Below, piece by piece: positions 63,510 through 64,000 of a DNA stretch of 64,000 bases. Source of the stretch: Babylonia areolata (Eukaryota; Mollusca; Gastropoda; Neogastropoda; Buccinidae); NCBI RefSeq assembly GCF_041734735.1, contig NC_134882.1, positions 23,856,664 to 23,920,663 on the forward strand. The letters run 5' to 3'. Below the pieces are notes generated by a model. That model had not been told where the DNA came from, did no database searches, and saw only the letters and a program-made list of their open reading frames with translations. The position numbers were made by a program, and so were the translations under genes. The number at the start of each line of letters is the position of its first letter. Position 1 is the first letter of the stretch.

Positions 63510-63599
63510 GTGAGAAAGTTTTTTTTCTTCTTCATGTTTTTGTCCTTGTTAGGTGTCCTAGCAGGTGGTGATCATGAGATTATAAACTGGCCATTGCCA

Positions 63600-63725
63600 T
63601 CTTAAAAGGCCACCTGTTCAGGAAAATGAAGCTGGCTCCATCTCCTGTGGTCTCGAAGACCAAACACCAGAATACATTCTGCAGACCTGTCCCTTCCTGA
63701 GGGGGCTCAGAGATAGTGTGGCCGA
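63600..63725 (+). mobile_element. LINE 3' scrap (zinc-binding region of an RT)
   Basis: Reads AILKGHLFRK-like, then CGLEDQTPEYILQTCPFLRG and LRDSVADTN/WPTPTLLHTK in neighbouring frames. This resembles the C-terminal zinc motif (C-x4-EH-x4-C) of many LINE reverse transcriptases. Too short for a clade. It passes directly into the 57-bp tandem array. Confidence 0.55.
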
Positions 63726-64000
63726 CACCAACCCTACTGCACACCAAGTGCCATGACTTCAGATAGGACGTGGAGAGGACAACACCAACCCTACTGCACA
63801 CCAAGTGCCGTGACTTCAGACAGGACGTGGAGAGGACGACACCAACCCTACTGCACACCAAGTGCCATGACTTCAGATAGGACGTGGAGAGGACAACACC
63901 AACCCTACTGCACACCAAGTGCCATGACTTCAGACAGGACGTGGAGAGGACGACACCAACCCTACTGCACACCAAGTGCCATGACCTCAGACAGGACGTG
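63716..64000 (+). repeat. 57-bp minisatellite running off the window
   Basis: The sequence ACCCTACTGC recurs at 63731, 63788, 63845, 63902 and 63959, an exact 57-bp period. The unit includes CACACCAAGTGCCATGACTT, CAGATAGGACGTGGAGAGG. Since 57 is divisible by three, both strands show 19-residue repeat frames; these are by-products. It starts inside the LINE scrap at 63600-63725 and continues past 64000. Confidence 0.9.

Noticed and set aside
63580-63975. 131-codon minus-strand frame with 19-residue repeats
   Set aside because: It is produced by the 57-bp tandem array, whose period is divisible by three. No start context or homology supports a protein.

Overview
The window looks like nuclear DNA from an invertebrate with large, repeat-filled introns. 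A marine gastropod mollusc is my best inference. It rests on several SINE modules that I recall from gastropod sequences, the mix of I/Nimb-like, L2/CR1-like and Tx1-like LINEs, a DIRS-type element and many TTAA-flanked piggyBac derivatives. The host cannot be proved from sequence alone.

Only one host gene is supported, and it spans almost the whole window on the plus strand. It is a CD36/SR-B family receptor, closest to lysosomal LIMP-2 (SCARB2). Eight exons (1040-1165, 18313-18473, 20628-20772, 40136-40348, 47562-47656, 47863-47912, 62797-62866, 63331-63509) join in consistent phase and align with LIMP-2 without a gap. They cover about 346 residues from the first membrane segment to the cysteine-rich loop. 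The rest of the ectodomain and the second membrane segment must lie beyond 64000.

Intron 1 (17 kb) holds an RTE-like LINE end, four SINEs, a degraded full-length LINE (3.7-7.8 kb), an L2/CR1-like LINE split by a SINE, a Tx1-like LINE split by a small inverted-repeat element, and four TTAA-flanked piggyBac derivatives, two of which abut and share one TTAA. Intron 2 (2.2 kb) holds a 36-bp minisatellite that repeats the exon 2 splice donor itself, interrupted by a SINE and another piggyBac derivative. Intron 3 (19 kb) is a nest: a piggyBac derivative (20872-35420) holds an I/Nimb-like LINE (20898-33517). That LINE holds a second copy of the same piggyBac family (23743-26968, itself hit by a SINE-tailed insert) and a young Ty3/gypsy LTR element (28556-33445). 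Intron 4 (7 kb) is mostly a DIRS-type tyrosine-recombinase retroelement fossil. Intron 5 is only 206 bp. Intron 6 (15 kb) holds another piggyBac derivative, L2/CR1-like fragments and a second nest: a sister I/Nimb-like LINE (52470-62431) holding an inverted-repeat element (57982-62041), which holds a third LINE (58047-61600). Intron 8 opens with a LINE tail expanded into a 57-bp minisatellite that runs off the window.

No bacterial-type operon, CRISPR array, rRNA gene or free-standing tRNA gene was seen. Simple repeats, mostly (CA/GT)n, are frequent. Coordinates of repeat ends are exact where target duplications or TTAA flanks could be read and approximate elsewhere.
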